From: Nocardioides sp. Root122
Lineage (GTDB): Bacteria; Actinomycetota; Actinomycetes; Propionibacteriales; Nocardioidaceae
Length of the DNA: 64,000 nucleotides
Direction: 5' to 3'
NCBI RefSeq assembly: GCF_001425025.1
Contig: NZ_LMDE01000012.1
Coordinates: forward strand, 62,101-126,100
Position 1 is the first letter of the stretch, and the number at the start of each line of letters is the position of its first letter. Positions 44,596 to 54,775 of this stretch are shown one piece after another. The position numbers and the translations under genes are program-made. The notes under the pieces are model-generated. The model saw nothing but the letters and a program-made list of their open reading frames with translations, was not told the DNA's origin and ran no database searches.

Positions 44596-45059
44596 GTGTT
44601 GACCATCGCCCAGGAGACGTACGAAGCCATCGTCGCGCACGCCAAGCGCGACCACCCCGACGAGGCCTGCGGCGTCGTCGCGGGCCCCGAGGGCAGCGAC
44701 CGGCCCGAGCGGTTCATCCCGATGGTCAACGCCGCGGGCAGCCCGACGTTCTACGAGTTCGACTCCAGCGAGCTGCTGGCGCTCTACAAGGACATGGACG
44801 CCCGCGACGAGGAGCCGGTCGTCGTCTACCACTCCCACACCGCCACCGAGGCCTACCCGAGCCGGACCGACATCGGCCTGGCCAGCGAGCCGAACGCCCA
44901 CTACGTGCTCGTCAGCACACGCGACTGCTTCGACGAGGACGGGGGGAATAGTGACGGCCCGGTGGAGTTCAGGTCTTACAGAATCATCGACGGTGTCGTG
45001 ACCGAAGAAGACGTCACGATCACCCCGACCCCCGAGCACCAGAGAGCGAGCACCCCCTG

Positions 45060-45060
<1 letters not shown>
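44596..45060 (+). CDS. mec: JAMM metalloprotease Mec (CysO processing)
   Basis: A 154-residue JAB1/MPN protein. The zinc motif is complete: His79-Ser-His81 with Ser89 and Asp92 in YHSHTATEAYPSRTDIG. In M. tuberculosis Mec cuts the CysO-cysteine adduct to free cysteine and CysO. The GTG start lies 7 nt after a TAGGCT box (leaderless). Its stop overlaps the cysO start by one base. It forms an operon with cysO and cysM. Confidence 0.95.
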
Positions 45061-46309
<1,249 letters not shown>

Positions 46310-46339
46310 GCCCGCGTGGAGTGCGTCTAGGCTCCCTCC

Positions 46340-46981
46340 ATGTCCCGGGTCGCCCGCGTCCTCCCGCTCGCCGCGCTCGTCCTGACCCTGCTCGCGGCGC
46401 CCGTCCAGGCCTTCGACCGCGGGATCGTCGACCAGCACCGCTCGACGACGACCAACGGTCAGCCCTCCGCCGAGGGCTACGCGATCCCCGTGCGCCGGCG
46501 CGTGACGTACTCGGTCACCACCCGCGGTCGGGTCACGGCCTCACTCGCGGAGTTCCGCAGGCTGGCCCAGGAGACCTACGCCGACCCGCGGGGGTGGCGC
46601 TACGGCGGCGTGGCGTTCCGGCGCGTCCGCCGCGGTGGCGACTTCACGCTGGTCCTGGCGGCGGCGGGCGCCGTGCCGTCGTTCTCCTCGTCGTGCTCGG
46701 CCACGTGGTCGTGCCGGGTCGGTCGCTTCGTCATCATCAACCAGGACCGCTGGCTGCACGCCTCACCGGCGTGGAACGCGGCCGGTCGCTCGCTGCGCGA
46801 CTACCGCCACCTGGTCGTCAACCACGAGACCGGGCACTGGCTCGGCCGCGGCCACGCGTCGTGCCCTCCGGGCGGCGGACCGGCACCGGTGATGATGCAG
46901 CAGTCCAAGGGCACCGGCGGCTGCCGGTTCAACCCCTGGCCGCTCGGCTGGGAGGCGGCTGCCGTCAGGGGGCGGCGGTGA
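46340..46981 (+). CDS. secreted DUF3152 protein, metzincin-like zinc protease motif
   Basis: A 213-residue protein with a signal peptide (VLPLAALVLTLLAAPVQA). DUF3152 features include RRVTYSVTTRGRV, INQDRW and VVNHETGHWLGRGH, an extended HExxHxxGxxH zinc motif, and four Cys in two pairs (SSSCSATWSC, ASC/GGC). This suggests a small extracellular metalloprotease. TAGGCT lies 6 nt before the ATG. The last 17 nt overlap the convergent phosphodiesterase gene. Confidence 0.88.
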   Translation: MSRVARVLPLAALVLTLLAAPVQAFDRGIVDQHRSTTTNGQPSAEGYAIPVRRRVTYSVTTRGRVTASLAEFRRLAQETYADPRGWRYGGVAFRRVRRGGDFTLVLAAAGAVPSFSSSCSATWSCRVGRFVIINQDRWLHASPAWNAAGRSLRDYRHLVVNHETGHWLGRGHASCPPGGGPAPVMMQQSKGTGGCRFNPWPLGWEAAAVRGRR

Positions 46982-48026
46982 GCCGCAGGTCCTGCAGCAC
47001 GTCGAACTCGCTGTCGGTGACGGGCGGCAGGTCGAGCAGGTCGAGCGCGAGGTTGGCGACCATGCCGTTGCGAACGGGCTGGCGCTTCGCGCCGTAGGTC
47101 GTGCGGCGCTTGCCCGGGTCCTTGTAGGTCGGGTTGATGGCGTAGAGGTCGACCCCCTTGTCGACCGCCGAACCGCGCGCCATGAACACGATGCGGTAGT
47201 CGTCGAGCAGGCGGGCGTTGTCGTGGCTCGGGCCGTGGCCACCGTGGTCGCTGGTCAGCAGGATCGTGGTGCCGGCCTTGCGGACCGGGTCGGAGCCCAC
47301 GGCCGCCACCACGCGGCCGACGAGGCGGTCGGACGTGCGCACGGCGCGCAGGTAGGGCTTCGACATCCAGCCGTGGGCGTGGCCGGCGACGTCGGGCGGG
47401 GAGAGGTGCAGGAAGCGGAAGTCGCGGTCCTCACCGAGGTCGGCGATGAGCTCGTCCACCAGCTCGGCGTTGTCGTCGTTGATCGTCGTCCGGTCGATCG
47501 CGTCGGGCCAGGAGCGCTGCCAGAGCGTGAACTTCGTCTTCGCCGCGAAGAGCGCCGTCGAGCCGCCCGCCGCGTCGACGGCGGTGAACACGGAGGCGAC
47601 GTCGTGGCCCGCGGCCTCCTGGACGGTGTTCGGCGTGAGCCGGTCGTCGTTCCAGGTGACGCCGTGCCCGCCGGTCGCGGCCTCGATGCGCCGACCGGTG
47701 ACCATGCCGGTGTGGTTGGGCAGCGTCACGGTCATCTCGCGCTCGGTGCGCGCGTTCATCGTGGAGGCGCCGGCCTTCATGAACTTGTAGAGGTTCGGCA
47801 GCTGCTTGCGGCCGAGCTTGCGCACTGCGGCGACGCTCATCCCGTCGATCGAGATGGCCAGCACGGACTCGGAGTCGGCCCGCTGGGCCGTCTTCTGGGC
47901 GACCTGGCGTGTCGTGCCCGCGGAGGGGGCCGACGGCACGACGGCGCACGCGGGGGCACCGATCAGCAGGGCGCCCGAGACGAGTGCGGCGGTCAGGGAG
48001 CTGGCGAGAGAGGTTCGACGAAGCAC
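46965..48026 (-). CDS. secreted alkaline phosphatase superfamily protein (type I phosphodiesterase/nucleotide pyrophosphatase)
   Basis: A 353-residue exported protein (signal MLRRTSLASSLTAAL; the Cys at 27 is only a weak lipobox). Metal-binding landmarks are AISIDGMS, the nucleophile Thr in VTLPNHTGMVTG, LSPPDVAGHAHG and LLTSDHGGHG. These match the NPP branch, which cleaves phosphodiester bonds of nucleotides or lipids. It replaces the rhomboid gene found here in M. tuberculosis. Tail-to-tail overlap of 17 nt with the DUF3152 gene. Confidence 0.88.
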   Translation of the reverse strand: MLRRTSLASSLTAALVSGALLIGAPACAVVPSAPSAGTTRQVAQKTAQRADSESVLAISIDGMSVAAVRKLGRKQLPNLYKFMKAGASTMNARTEREMTVTLPNHTGMVTGRRIEAATGGHGVTWNDDRLTPNTVQEAAGHDVASVFTAVDAAGGSTALFAAKTKFTLWQRSWPDAIDRTTINDDNAELVDELIADLGEDRDFRFLHLSPPDVAGHAHGWMSKPYLRAVRTSDRLVGRVVAAVGSDPVRKAGTTILLTSDHGGHGPSHDNARLLDDYRIVFMARGSAVDKGVDLYAINPTYKDPGKRRTTYGAKRQPVRNGMVANLALDLLDLPPVTDSEFDVLQDLRLTAAP

Positions 48027-48160
48027 TGCCCGACCCTAACCCGCGGTCGTCCTCGTCGAGGGTTTCCCGGCCCGACGCAGCGCGCCGCCCCCGATGTGTG
48101 ACCGGGCCGACGCCCGCGATGGCGTGACCCGTGACTGCCCCACCGCCTAGCCTTCTGCCT

Positions 48161-48985
48161 GTGCCGACCCCTGACCCGCGGATGACCGCCGATGCCCCCA
48201 TCGGCATCTTCGACTCCGGGTTCGGCGGCCTGACGGTCGCCCGGTCGGTCATCGACCAGCTGCCCCACGAGTCGGTCGTCTACCTCGGCGACACCGCCCG
48301 CCAGCCCTACGGCCAGAAGCCGATCGGCGAGGTCCGCGAGTACGCCCTCGAATGCCTCGACCACCTCTACGGCCAGGGCGTCAAGGCGCTCGTCATCGCC
48401 TGCAACTCGGCCAGTGCGGCGATGCTGCGCGACGCCCGCGAGCGCTACGACGTGCCGGTCGTCGAGGTGATCCTGCCGGCGGCGCGACGGGCTGCCGCGG
48501 CCACCCGCAACCGCCGGGTCGGCGTCATCTGCACGCGTGCGACCGCGAGCTCGATGGCGTACGACGACGCCTTCGCCGCGGTCCCCGACCTCGACCTCCA
48601 CATCCAGGCGTGCCCGCGCTTCGTGGACTTCGTCGAGCAGGGGATCACCGGTGGTGACGAGCTGCTCGTCGCGGCCCACGACTACCTCGACCCGCTGGTG
48701 GCGGCAGGCGTTGACACGCTCATCCTGGGCTGCACCCACTACCCGCTGCTGACCGGCGTCATCTCCTACGTCATGGGCGACCAGGTGACCCTCGTCAGCT
48801 CGGCGGAGGAGTGCGCCAAGGACGTCTACAAGATGCTGGCGAGCACCGGCCTGATGCGCGAGACCGGCGAGCCCGACTACACGTTCTCCACCACCGGCAG
48901 CCCCGAGGACTTCGCCACCGTCGGCCGCCGGTTCCTCGGCTCGGAGCTGCTCAGCGCCAGCCAGTTCGCGGGAGGTCTCGGGTGA
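48161..48985 (+). CDS. murI: glutamate racemase
   Basis: A 274-residue enzyme making D-glutamate for peptidoglycan. The two catalytic Cys lie in [10 protein letters not shown] and [25 protein letters not shown] is the N-terminal signature. The GTG at 48161 was preferred because TAGCCT lies exactly 7 nt before it; the ATG at 48182 would give 267 residues and is the more conventional choice. The stop overlaps the next gene start (GTGA). Confidence 0.95.
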   Translation: MPTPDPRMTADAPIGIFDSGFGGLTVARSVIDQLPHESVVYLGDTARQPYGQKPIGEVREYALECLDHLYGQGVKALVIACNSASAAMLRDARERYDVPVVEVILPAARRAAAATRNRRVGVICTRATASSMAYDDAFAAVPDLDLHIQACPRFVDFVEQGITGGDELLVAAHDYLDPLVAAGVDTLILGCTHYPLLTGVISYVMGDQVTLVSSAEECAKDVYKMLASTGLMRETGEPDYTFSTTGSPEDFATVGRRFLGSELLSASQFAGGLG

Positions 48986-49752
48986 GACTGACCGTCGTCG
49001 GGTGCTCGGGCTCCTACCCGGGCCCCGACTCCGCTGCGAGCTGCTACCTCCTCGAGGAGGAGCACGAGGGGCGCACGTGGCGCGTCCTGCTCGACCTGGG
49101 CAACGGCGCCCTCGGCCAGCTGCACCGCTACGCCGACCCGCTGACCATCGACGCGGTCTTCGTCACTCACCTGCACGCCGACCACTGCCTCGACCTCTGC
49201 GGCTACTACGTGATGCGCAAGTACCACCCCACCGGCGCCCAGCCCCGGATCCCCGTGTGGGGACCCGAGGGCACCGCGGACCGGATGGCGCGCGCCTACG
49301 ACCTGCCGCTCGAGCCCGGCATGCACGAGGAGTTCGACTTCCGGGACCACCCCAGCCGGGTGCAGGGCGGAGCGGTCGAGCTCGGCCCCTTCACCGTCGA
49401 GGCGCATCCCGTGGTGCACCCCGTCGCCGCCTTCGCGCTGAGGGTGACCGCGGGTGGGCGCACGCTCGTCTACTCCGGCGACACCGGACCCTGCCCGGCC
49501 CTCGACGCGGCCGCCACCGACGCGCACCTGCTGCTGGCCGAGGCGTCGTTCCGCAGCGGCGACGACAACCCGCCGGACCTCCACATGACCGGCACCGACT
49601 GCGGCCGCACCGCGGCCAAGGCCGCCGTGGAGCGCCTCGTGCTCACCCACGTCCCGCCGTGGCACGACCCCGCCGACGCCGAGGCCGAGGCCCGCGCCGA
49701 GTGGGACGGCCCGGTCGAGCTGGCGCGCGCGGGGGCGACGTACGAGATCTGA
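48982..49752 (+). CDS. MBL-fold hydrolase, Rv1339-type cAMP phosphodiesterase
   Basis: A 256-residue metallo-beta-lactamase-fold protein. The metal motif [11 protein letters not shown] and later histidines ([24 protein letters not shown]) are intact. It lies in the same murI-MBL-rph-rdgB order as Rv1339, which was shown to be an atypical class II cAMP phosphodiesterase. The same activity is expected here by orthology. It is coupled to murI by GTGA overlap. Confidence 0.88.
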   Translation: MRLTVVGCSGSYPGPDSAASCYLLEEEHEGRTWRVLLDLGNGALGQLHRYADPLTIDAVFVTHLHADHCLDLCGYYVMRKYHPTGAQPRIPVWGPEGTADRMARAYDLPLEPGMHEEFDFRDHPSRVQGGAVELGPFTVEAHPVVHPVAAFALRVTAGGRTLVYSGDTGPCPALDAAATDAHLLLAEASFRSGDDNPPDLHMTGTDCGRTAAKAAVERLVLTHVPPWHDPADAEAEARAEWDGPVELARAGATYEI

Positions 49753-49759
49753 GCCCTGC

Positions 49760-50410
49760 TCAGACCAGGCCGGCGTCGTGCACGACCATCGCCACCTGCA
49801 CGCGGTTGCTGCTGCCGAGCTTGGTGAGCAGCCGCGAGACGTGGGACTTGACCGTCGGGATCGACAGGTAGAGCTCGGAGGCGATCTCGGAGTTGCTGAG
49901 GCCACGACCGACGCACACCGCCACCTCGAGCTCGCGCTCGGTGAGCACGGTCAGCCGGTCCGCCGCGGTCGTCGTGCGCTCCGTCGTGGTCGTGCTGCGC
50001 AGCCGGGACACCAGGCTGCGGGTCGCCGAGGGGGACAGCATCGCGTCGCCCGCGGCCACCGTGCGGATGGCGCTGACGATGTCGCTGGGCGGGGTGTCCT
50101 TGAGGAGGAAGCCGTCGGCACCCGCTGCCACGGCGCTGACGACGTGGTCGTCGGCGTCAAACGTGGTCAGCACGACGACCGAGGGCGGCGCCGGACGGCT
50201 GTGCAGGCGCCGGGTCGCCTCGAGCCCGTCCATGACCGGCATCCGGATGTCCATCAGCACGACGTCGGGCTGCAGGGCGTCCACGAGCTCGACGCCGGCC
50301 TGCCCGTCGCCGGCCTCCCCGACCACGTCGATGTCGGTCTGGCCACCCAGCATCAGGGAGAGCGCGGAGCGCACCAGCGGGTCGTCGTCGACGAGCAGGA
50401 CGCGGATCAC
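49760..50410 (-). CDS. NarL/LuxR-type response regulator
   Basis: A 216-residue regulator. The receiver domain has VDDDPLVRSAL, the phospho-Asp in VVLMDIRMPVMDG and Lys in FLLKDTPP. The C-terminal LuxR helix-turn-helix is LTERELEVAVCVGRGLSNSE, then TVKSHVSRLL. The GTG at 50410 overlaps the kinase stop (GTGA) and was chosen over GTGs at 50419 and 50428. It pairs with the sensor kinase encoded just upstream. Confidence 0.93.
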   Translation of the reverse strand: MIRVLLVDDDPLVRSALSLMLGGQTDIDVVGEAGDGQAGVELVDALQPDVVLMDIRMPVMDGLEATRRLHSRPAPPSVVVLTTFDADDHVVSAVAAGADGFLLKDTPPSDIVSAIRTVAAGDAMLSPSATRSLVSRLRSTTTTERTTTAADRLTVLTERELEVAVCVGRGLSNSEIASELYLSIPTVKSHVSRLLTKLGSSNRVQVAMVVHDAGLV

Positions 50411-51570
50411 GCGCTCCACGGTAGCCACGCCTCCAGCACGAACGTCGAGCCGTCGGTGCGCTGGTCGATCCGGCCACCACGCAGCTCGGCGCGCTCGCGA
50501 AGCCCGACCAGGCCCAGACCGGAGCCGGGCGCCCCGGTGGGCACGCCCTCGAGGGGGTTGGCCAGCACCAGCGTGATGCCTGCGTCGGGATCACCCGTCG
50601 AGCGGATCGCCATGACCGATCCGGGAGCGTGCTTGCGCGCGTTGGTGATCCCCTCCTGCACGATCCGGAAGACCGTGCGGCCGGTCGCCACCGGCACCGG
50701 AACGGAGGTGTCGACCTCGTCGGACCACGCGATGTCGAGGCCGAGGGACCGTGCCTCCGCCACGAGCGCGGGGATGTCGTCGTACGTCGGTTGGGGGCGC
50801 GCCGCGGGCGGGCCGGGGTCGTCCTCCCGCAGCACGCCGAGAACGCCGCGGAGCTCGTGCAGGGCCTCGTTGGCCTGGCCCTGGATCTGGCCGAGCCCCT
50901 CCCGGAGCCGATGGCCGTCGAGGTCCTCGCGGAAGGCGAGGGCGCCCGCGTGCATCGAGACCTGGGTGATGCGGTGCGCCAGCACGTCGTGCATCTCGCG
51001 GGCGATCTGCGCGCGCTCGGTGAGCCGCGCCTGGGCGACGCGCAGCTCCTGCTCGCGCTCGGCGCGCTCCGCGCGGTTGCGGAGGTTCCAGATGACCTCG
51101 CGCCGGGACCCGATGTAGAGCCCCCAGCCCATCATCCCGGTGTTGACCGCGAAGTTGACCAAGGTCGTGATCACCGGGTCGTTGTCCTCGATGGGGGCGA
51201 TCGTCGTGTAGGTCTGCGCGGCGACGAAGTTGGCGGCGCCGACCGCGACCACCTGCCAGAAGTTGCGGCGGGTCGCCACGGACACCGCAGCCAGGGTCGC
51301 GGGACCGGCCGCGACTCCCGAGAGCGCGCTCATCGCCGCGATCGCCAGCGCGACGGGCACCGGCGCCCTGCGCCGGAACCACACGAGCACGAAGGCTGCG
51401 CAGCCCAGGACCAGCTCGACGACGAAGAACCCCGGGTGATCACGCCACTCGATCACGGCCACGGTCTGCCAGACGGCGGCCGAGATGGCGATGGCGAGCG
51501 CGTAGCGCCACGCCTGTGAGACCCAGGTCAGCTTGGGCTGGGTCTCGGAGAGAGCGGGACGGGGCTCCAC
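50407..51570 (-). CDS. sensor histidine kinase (HisKA_3, DesK/NarX-like)
   Basis: A ~387-residue kinase. About five membrane spans occupy residues ~20-170. HisKA_3 has the phospho-His in REMHDVLAHRITQVSMHAG; the ATPase domain has RIVQEGITNARKHAP and GSGLGLVGLRERAELRGG. No extracellular sensor domain is present, so it may sense a membrane state, as DesK does. The GTG at 51570 lies 7 nt after a TACCCT box on the minus strand. The pair is inserted between the MBL gene and rph. Confidence 0.9.
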   Translation of the reverse strand: MEPRPALSETQPKLTWVSQAWRYALAIAISAAVWQTVAVIEWRDHPGFFVVELVLGCAAFVLVWFRRRAPVPVALAIAAMSALSGVAAGPATLAAVSVATRRNFWQVVAVGAANFVAAQTYTTIAPIEDNDPVITTLVNFAVNTGMMGWGLYIGSRREVIWNLRNRAERAEREQELRVAQARLTERAQIAREMHDVLAHRITQVSMHAGALAFREDLDGHRLREGLGQIQGQANEALHELRGVLGVLREDDPGPPAARPQPTYDDIPALVAEARSLGLDIAWSDEVDTSVPVPVATGRTVFRIVQEGITNARKHAPGSVMAIRSTGDPDAGITLVLANPLEGVPTGAPGSGLGLVGLRERAELRGGRIDQRTDGSTFVLEAWLPWSA

Positions 51571-51806
51571 GGCCCACAGGGTAGCGAGCGCATCTCCTAC
51601 TTTGGTCGCGCCAAGCACCACCCGAGGGACGATGCGCGACCGGCGTCCGGCGGGCAGGCTGGTGGCGCCACCGCGTGGAGGGAGCTGCGCGGCGTGGGGC
51701 CGCGTGCAGTACTGGTCCCGCGGGGTAGGGACCTGTGGGCCGGGCCCGGTGACTCACGGGGGTGACCGGACCCGGCTCCGTCATGTGCAGCCTCTAGGGT
51801 CGAGCC

Positions 51807-52535
51807 ATGACTTCGACCCCCCGAGCAGACGGTCGCGCCGACGACGAGCTCCGCCCGATCACCATCACCCGCAACTGGCTCGACCACGCCGCCGGATCGG
51901 TGCTGATCGAGTTCGGCGGCACCAAGGTGCTGTGTGCCGCGTCGGCCTCCGAGGGCGTCCCGCGGTGGCGCAAGGGCTCCGGCCTGGGCTGGGTCACCGC
52001 CGAGTACGCCATGCTCCCCGCGGCGACCAACACCCGCTCCGACCGGGAGTCGGTCAAGGGGCGCATCGGTGGCCGCACCCACGAGATCTCGCGACTGATC
52101 GGCCGCTCGCTCCGCGCGGTCATCGACTACCAGGCCCTCGGCGAGAACACGATCGTCCTCGACTGCGACGTCCTCCAGGCCGACGGGGGCACCCGCACCG
52201 CCGCGATCACCGGGGCCTACGTCGCCCTGGCCGACGCGGTCGCGCACCTGCGCGGCAACGGCGCCCTGACCGGCGAGCCGCTCACCGGGTCGGTCGCCGC
52301 GGTCAGCGTGGGCATCATCGACGGCGTGCCGCGCCTGGACCTGCCCTACGTCGAGGACGTCCGCGCCGAGACCGACATGAACGTCGTGATGACGGGCGAC
52401 GGCAAGTTCGTGGAGGTGCAGGGGACCGCCGAGGGCGCGGCCTTCGACCGCGCCGAGCTCGACGCGCTGCTCGCGCTGGCCGAGAAGGGCTGCTCCGACC
52501 TGACGCGCCTGCAGCACGAGGCGCTCGCCCGATGA
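51807..52535 (+). CDS. rph: ribonuclease PH
   Basis: A 242-residue phosphorolytic 3'-5' exoribonuclease trimming tRNA 3' ends. Visible marks are [44 protein letters not shown], the basic [20 protein letters not shown] and [21 protein letters not shown] at 51795-51800 lies 6 nt before the ATG. The stop overlaps the rdgB start (ATGA). Confidence 0.97.
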   Translation: MTSTPRADGRADDELRPITITRNWLDHAAGSVLIEFGGTKVLCAASASEGVPRWRKGSGLGWVTAEYAMLPAATNTRSDRESVKGRIGGRTHEISRLIGRSLRAVIDYQALGENTIVLDCDVLQADGGTRTAAITGAYVALADAVAHLRGNGALTGEPLTGSVAAVSVGIIDGVPRLDLPYVEDVRAETDMNVVMTGDGKFVEVQGTAEGAAFDRAELDALLALAEKGCSDLTRLQHEALAR

Positions 52536-53155
52536 AGGTCTTCCTCGCCTCGGCCAACGCCAAGAAGATCGTCGAGATGCAGCGGATCCTCGCCGAGCAC
52601 GTGCCCGACATCGAGGTCCTCGGCATCGAGGACGTCGACGGCTACGTCGAGCCCGTCGAGGACCAGCCGACCTTCGAGGGCAACGCGCTGCTCAAGGCGC
52701 GCGCCGGAGTGGCGGCGACCGGTCTGCCGTCCGTGGCCGACGACAGCGGGCTGTGCGTCGACGCGCTCAACGGCATGCCCGGCGTGCTGTCCGCGCGGTG
52801 GTCGGGCAGCTCGAAGGCCGTCGAGGGCGGGCGCGACGCCCGCAACAACGAGCTCCTGCTCGACCAGCTCCACGACGTCCCCGACGAGCGTCGGGGGGCG
52901 CACTTCACCTGTGCGGTCGCCTGGGTCATGCCCGACGGGCGCGAGCGCGTGGTCGAGGGCCGCATGGACGGCCGCATCATCCGCGAGGTCCGGGGGAGCG
53001 GTGGCTTCGGCTACGACGTGGTCTTCGTGGCCGCCGAGCACGACGCCGAGGGCCTGACCTCCGCCGAGCTCGACCCGGCCGAGAAGGACCGCATCTCGCA
53101 CCGCGGCCGCGCGCTGCGCGAGCTGGCGCCCTCCGTCGCCGCCGACCTCAGCTGA
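52532..53155 (+). CDS. rdgB: RdgB/HAM1 non-canonical purine NTP pyrophosphatase
   Basis: A 207-residue enzyme removing ITP, XTP and dITP from the nucleotide pool. Motifs: [14 protein letters not shown] (family SxNxxK), [21 protein letters not shown], the [11 protein letters not shown] substrate loop and the final [11 protein letters not shown]. Coupled to rph. Its last 8 nt overlap the convergent BASS transporter gene. Confidence 0.96.
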   Translation: MKVFLASANAKKIVEMQRILAEHVPDIEVLGIEDVDGYVEPVEDQPTFEGNALLKARAGVAATGLPSVADDSGLCVDALNGMPGVLSARWSGSSKAVEGGRDARNNELLLDQLHDVPDERRGAHFTCAVAWVMPDGRERVVEGRMDGRIIREVRGSGGFGYDVVFVAAEHDAEGLTSAELDPAEKDRISHRGRALRELAPSVAADLS

Positions 53156-54023
53156 CCGCGACCTGCTCGCGGGCGCCGACCCGGCGGGACACCCACGACC
53201 CCCACAGGGCCGCGAACAGGAACATCACGAGCGAGTAGACAGCGGCGGGCACCGAGATCTCGACCTCGTCGAGCACCTCGACCGCGACGAAGATGGCAAG
53301 GGTGGCGTTGTGCACCCCGACCTCCATCGACGAGGCGATGGCCTGCGGGCCGGTGACGCCGAAGGCCTTCGGCACGACGTAGCCCACGACGAGGCTGACC
53401 GCACAGAACACCGCGGTGACCAGTCCGACGTCGGCGAGGTAGTCCCCGACGTTCTCGCGCTGGTCGAGCAGGATGCCGAGGACGAGGATCGCGAGGATCA
53501 CCGCCGAACCGATCCGGACCGGCTTGTCCATCCGGCGGGCGAAGCCGGGCGCACGGTTGTTGACCAGCATGCCGATGCCGACCGGAAGCAGGATGAGCGC
53601 GAACACCTTGACGATCTCGACCAGCGGCATCGACACGTCGTCCTGGCGGTCGAAGTACGCGATGGCGAAGCCGGTGATGAGCGGCAGCGTGACCACCGCG
53701 ATGACGGTGTTGATCGCCGTCAGCGTGATGTTGAGGGCCACGTCCCCGCGGAAGAGGTGGCTGAAGAGGTTGGCCGTGGTGCCACCGGGCGACGCCGCGA
53801 GCAGCAGCATGCCGATGCCGAGCAGGGCGGGCAGGTCCAGGAGGACGACCAGGCCGAAGCAGATCGCGGGCAGCAGCACCACCTGGCAGGCCAGCGCCAC
53901 GGCCACCGCCCTGGGCGCCCGGCCGACGCGCCGGAAGTCGGCGGGGGTGAGGTCCAGGCCGAGCCCGAACATGATGATCGCAAGCGCGAGGGGCAGTCCG
54001 ACGGTGGTCAACGCGGAGTCCAT
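53148..54023 (-). CDS. bile acid:sodium symporter (BASS) family transporter
   Basis: A 291-residue membrane protein with nine to ten spans. Family segments are MFGLGLDLTPADF, LLAASPGGTTANLFSHLFRG and SMEVGVHNATLAIFVA. Bacterial members carry keto acids, pantoate or other small organic anions with sodium. TAGGGT lies 6 nt before the ATG on the minus strand. Convergent with rdgB. Confidence 0.92.
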   Translation of the reverse strand: MDSALTTVGLPLALAIIMFGLGLDLTPADFRRVGRAPRAVAVALACQVVLLPAICFGLVVLLDLPALLGIGMLLLAASPGGTTANLFSHLFRGDVALNITLTAINTVIAVVTLPLITGFAIAYFDRQDDVSMPLVEIVKVFALILLPVGIGMLVNNRAPGFARRMDKPVRIGSAVILAILVLGILLDQRENVGDYLADVGLVTAVFCAVSLVVGYVVPKAFGVTGPQAIASSMEVGVHNATLAIFVAVEVLDEVEISVPAAVYSLVMFLFAALWGSWVSRRVGAREQVAVS

Positions 54024-54091
54024 GCGCGGACCCTAGTGGTGACGTGGCTCACACGGGCGGGACTCACGCGAAACTGGGACGTCGGTCGGGG

Positions 54092-54165
54092 TGCGCTCGG
54101 AGAGACTCGAACTCTCACTGTCACGGACCTAAACCGTGTGCCTCTGCCAATTGGGCTACGAGCGC
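54092..54165 (-). tRNA. tRNA with leucine anticodon UAG but short (class I) variable loop
   Basis: Perfect 7-bp acceptor (GCGCTCG/CGAGCGC), D arm GCC-CAATTGGCAGA-GGC, anticodon stem CACGG/CCGTG around loop TTTAGGT, T arm GAGAG-TTCGAGT-CTCTC and discriminator A. Anticodon TAG reads CUA (Leu). The variable region is only 5 nt (ACAGT), while ordinary leucine tRNAs have a long variable arm. Total 74 nt, CCA not encoded. Located between the BASS and bcp genes. Confidence 0.9.
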
Positions 54166-54304
54166 GCGGGCCAATCCTCACACGTGTCCGAGAGGTCGCC
54201 CCGCGGGGCGCCTCCGGAGGGCGACAACTCGGACACGTGCGGCGGTCCTGGCCCGGCACGTCGCGGATCGAGGGCCACGACCGCCGCACGTGCGGCGTAC
54301 GTCC

Positions 54305-54775
54305 TCAGTCGAGACCGAGGTCGCGGCGCAGCTTCGCGACGTGGCCGGTGGCCTTGACGTTGTACTGGGCGAGCTCGATGTTGCCGGCCTCGTCGATGAC
54401 GAAGGTCGAGCGGAGCACGCCCTCGACCTCCTTGCCGTAGAGCTTCTTGGTGCCGTAGGCGCCGTAGGCCCGGTGCACGGCCAGGTCCTCGTCGGACAGC
54501 AGGGTCAGGGTCAGGCGGTCGCGCTCGCGGAACTTCGCGAGCTTGGCCGGGGCGTCCTTGGACACGCCGAGGACCTCGTAGCCGGCGCCGCGGAGGGAGT
54601 CGAGCGACTCGGAGAAGTCGCAGGCCTGCTTCGTGCAGCCCGGGGTCATCGCGGCGGGGTAGAAGTAGACGATCACCTTCGTGCCGCGCAGGTCGGCCAG
54701 GCTCACCTGCTCGCCGGTGTCGCTGGTCAGCGTGAAGTCGGGCGCGGTGTCACCGGTGGTGAGGCGGTCGGTCAT
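54305..54775 (-). CDS. bcp: thiol peroxidase / bacterioferritin comigratory protein (peroxiredoxin)
   Basis: A 156-residue PrxQ-type peroxiredoxin. The peroxidatic Cys is in MTPGCTKQACDFSE, with the resolving Cys five residues later, as in atypical 2-Cys members. PDFTL at the start and STFVIDEAGNI are standard. It reduces H2O2 and organic peroxides. Its ATG overlaps the nickel transporter stop (ATGA), so both are in one operon. Confidence 0.95.
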   Translation of the reverse strand: MTDRLTTGDTAPDFTLTSDTGEQVSLADLRGTKVIVYFYPAAMTPGCTKQACDFSESLDSLRGAGYEVLGVSKDAPAKLAKFRERDRLTLTLLSDEDLAVHRAYGAYGTKKLYGKEVEGVLRSTFVIDEAGNIELAQYNVKATGHVAKLRRDLGLD

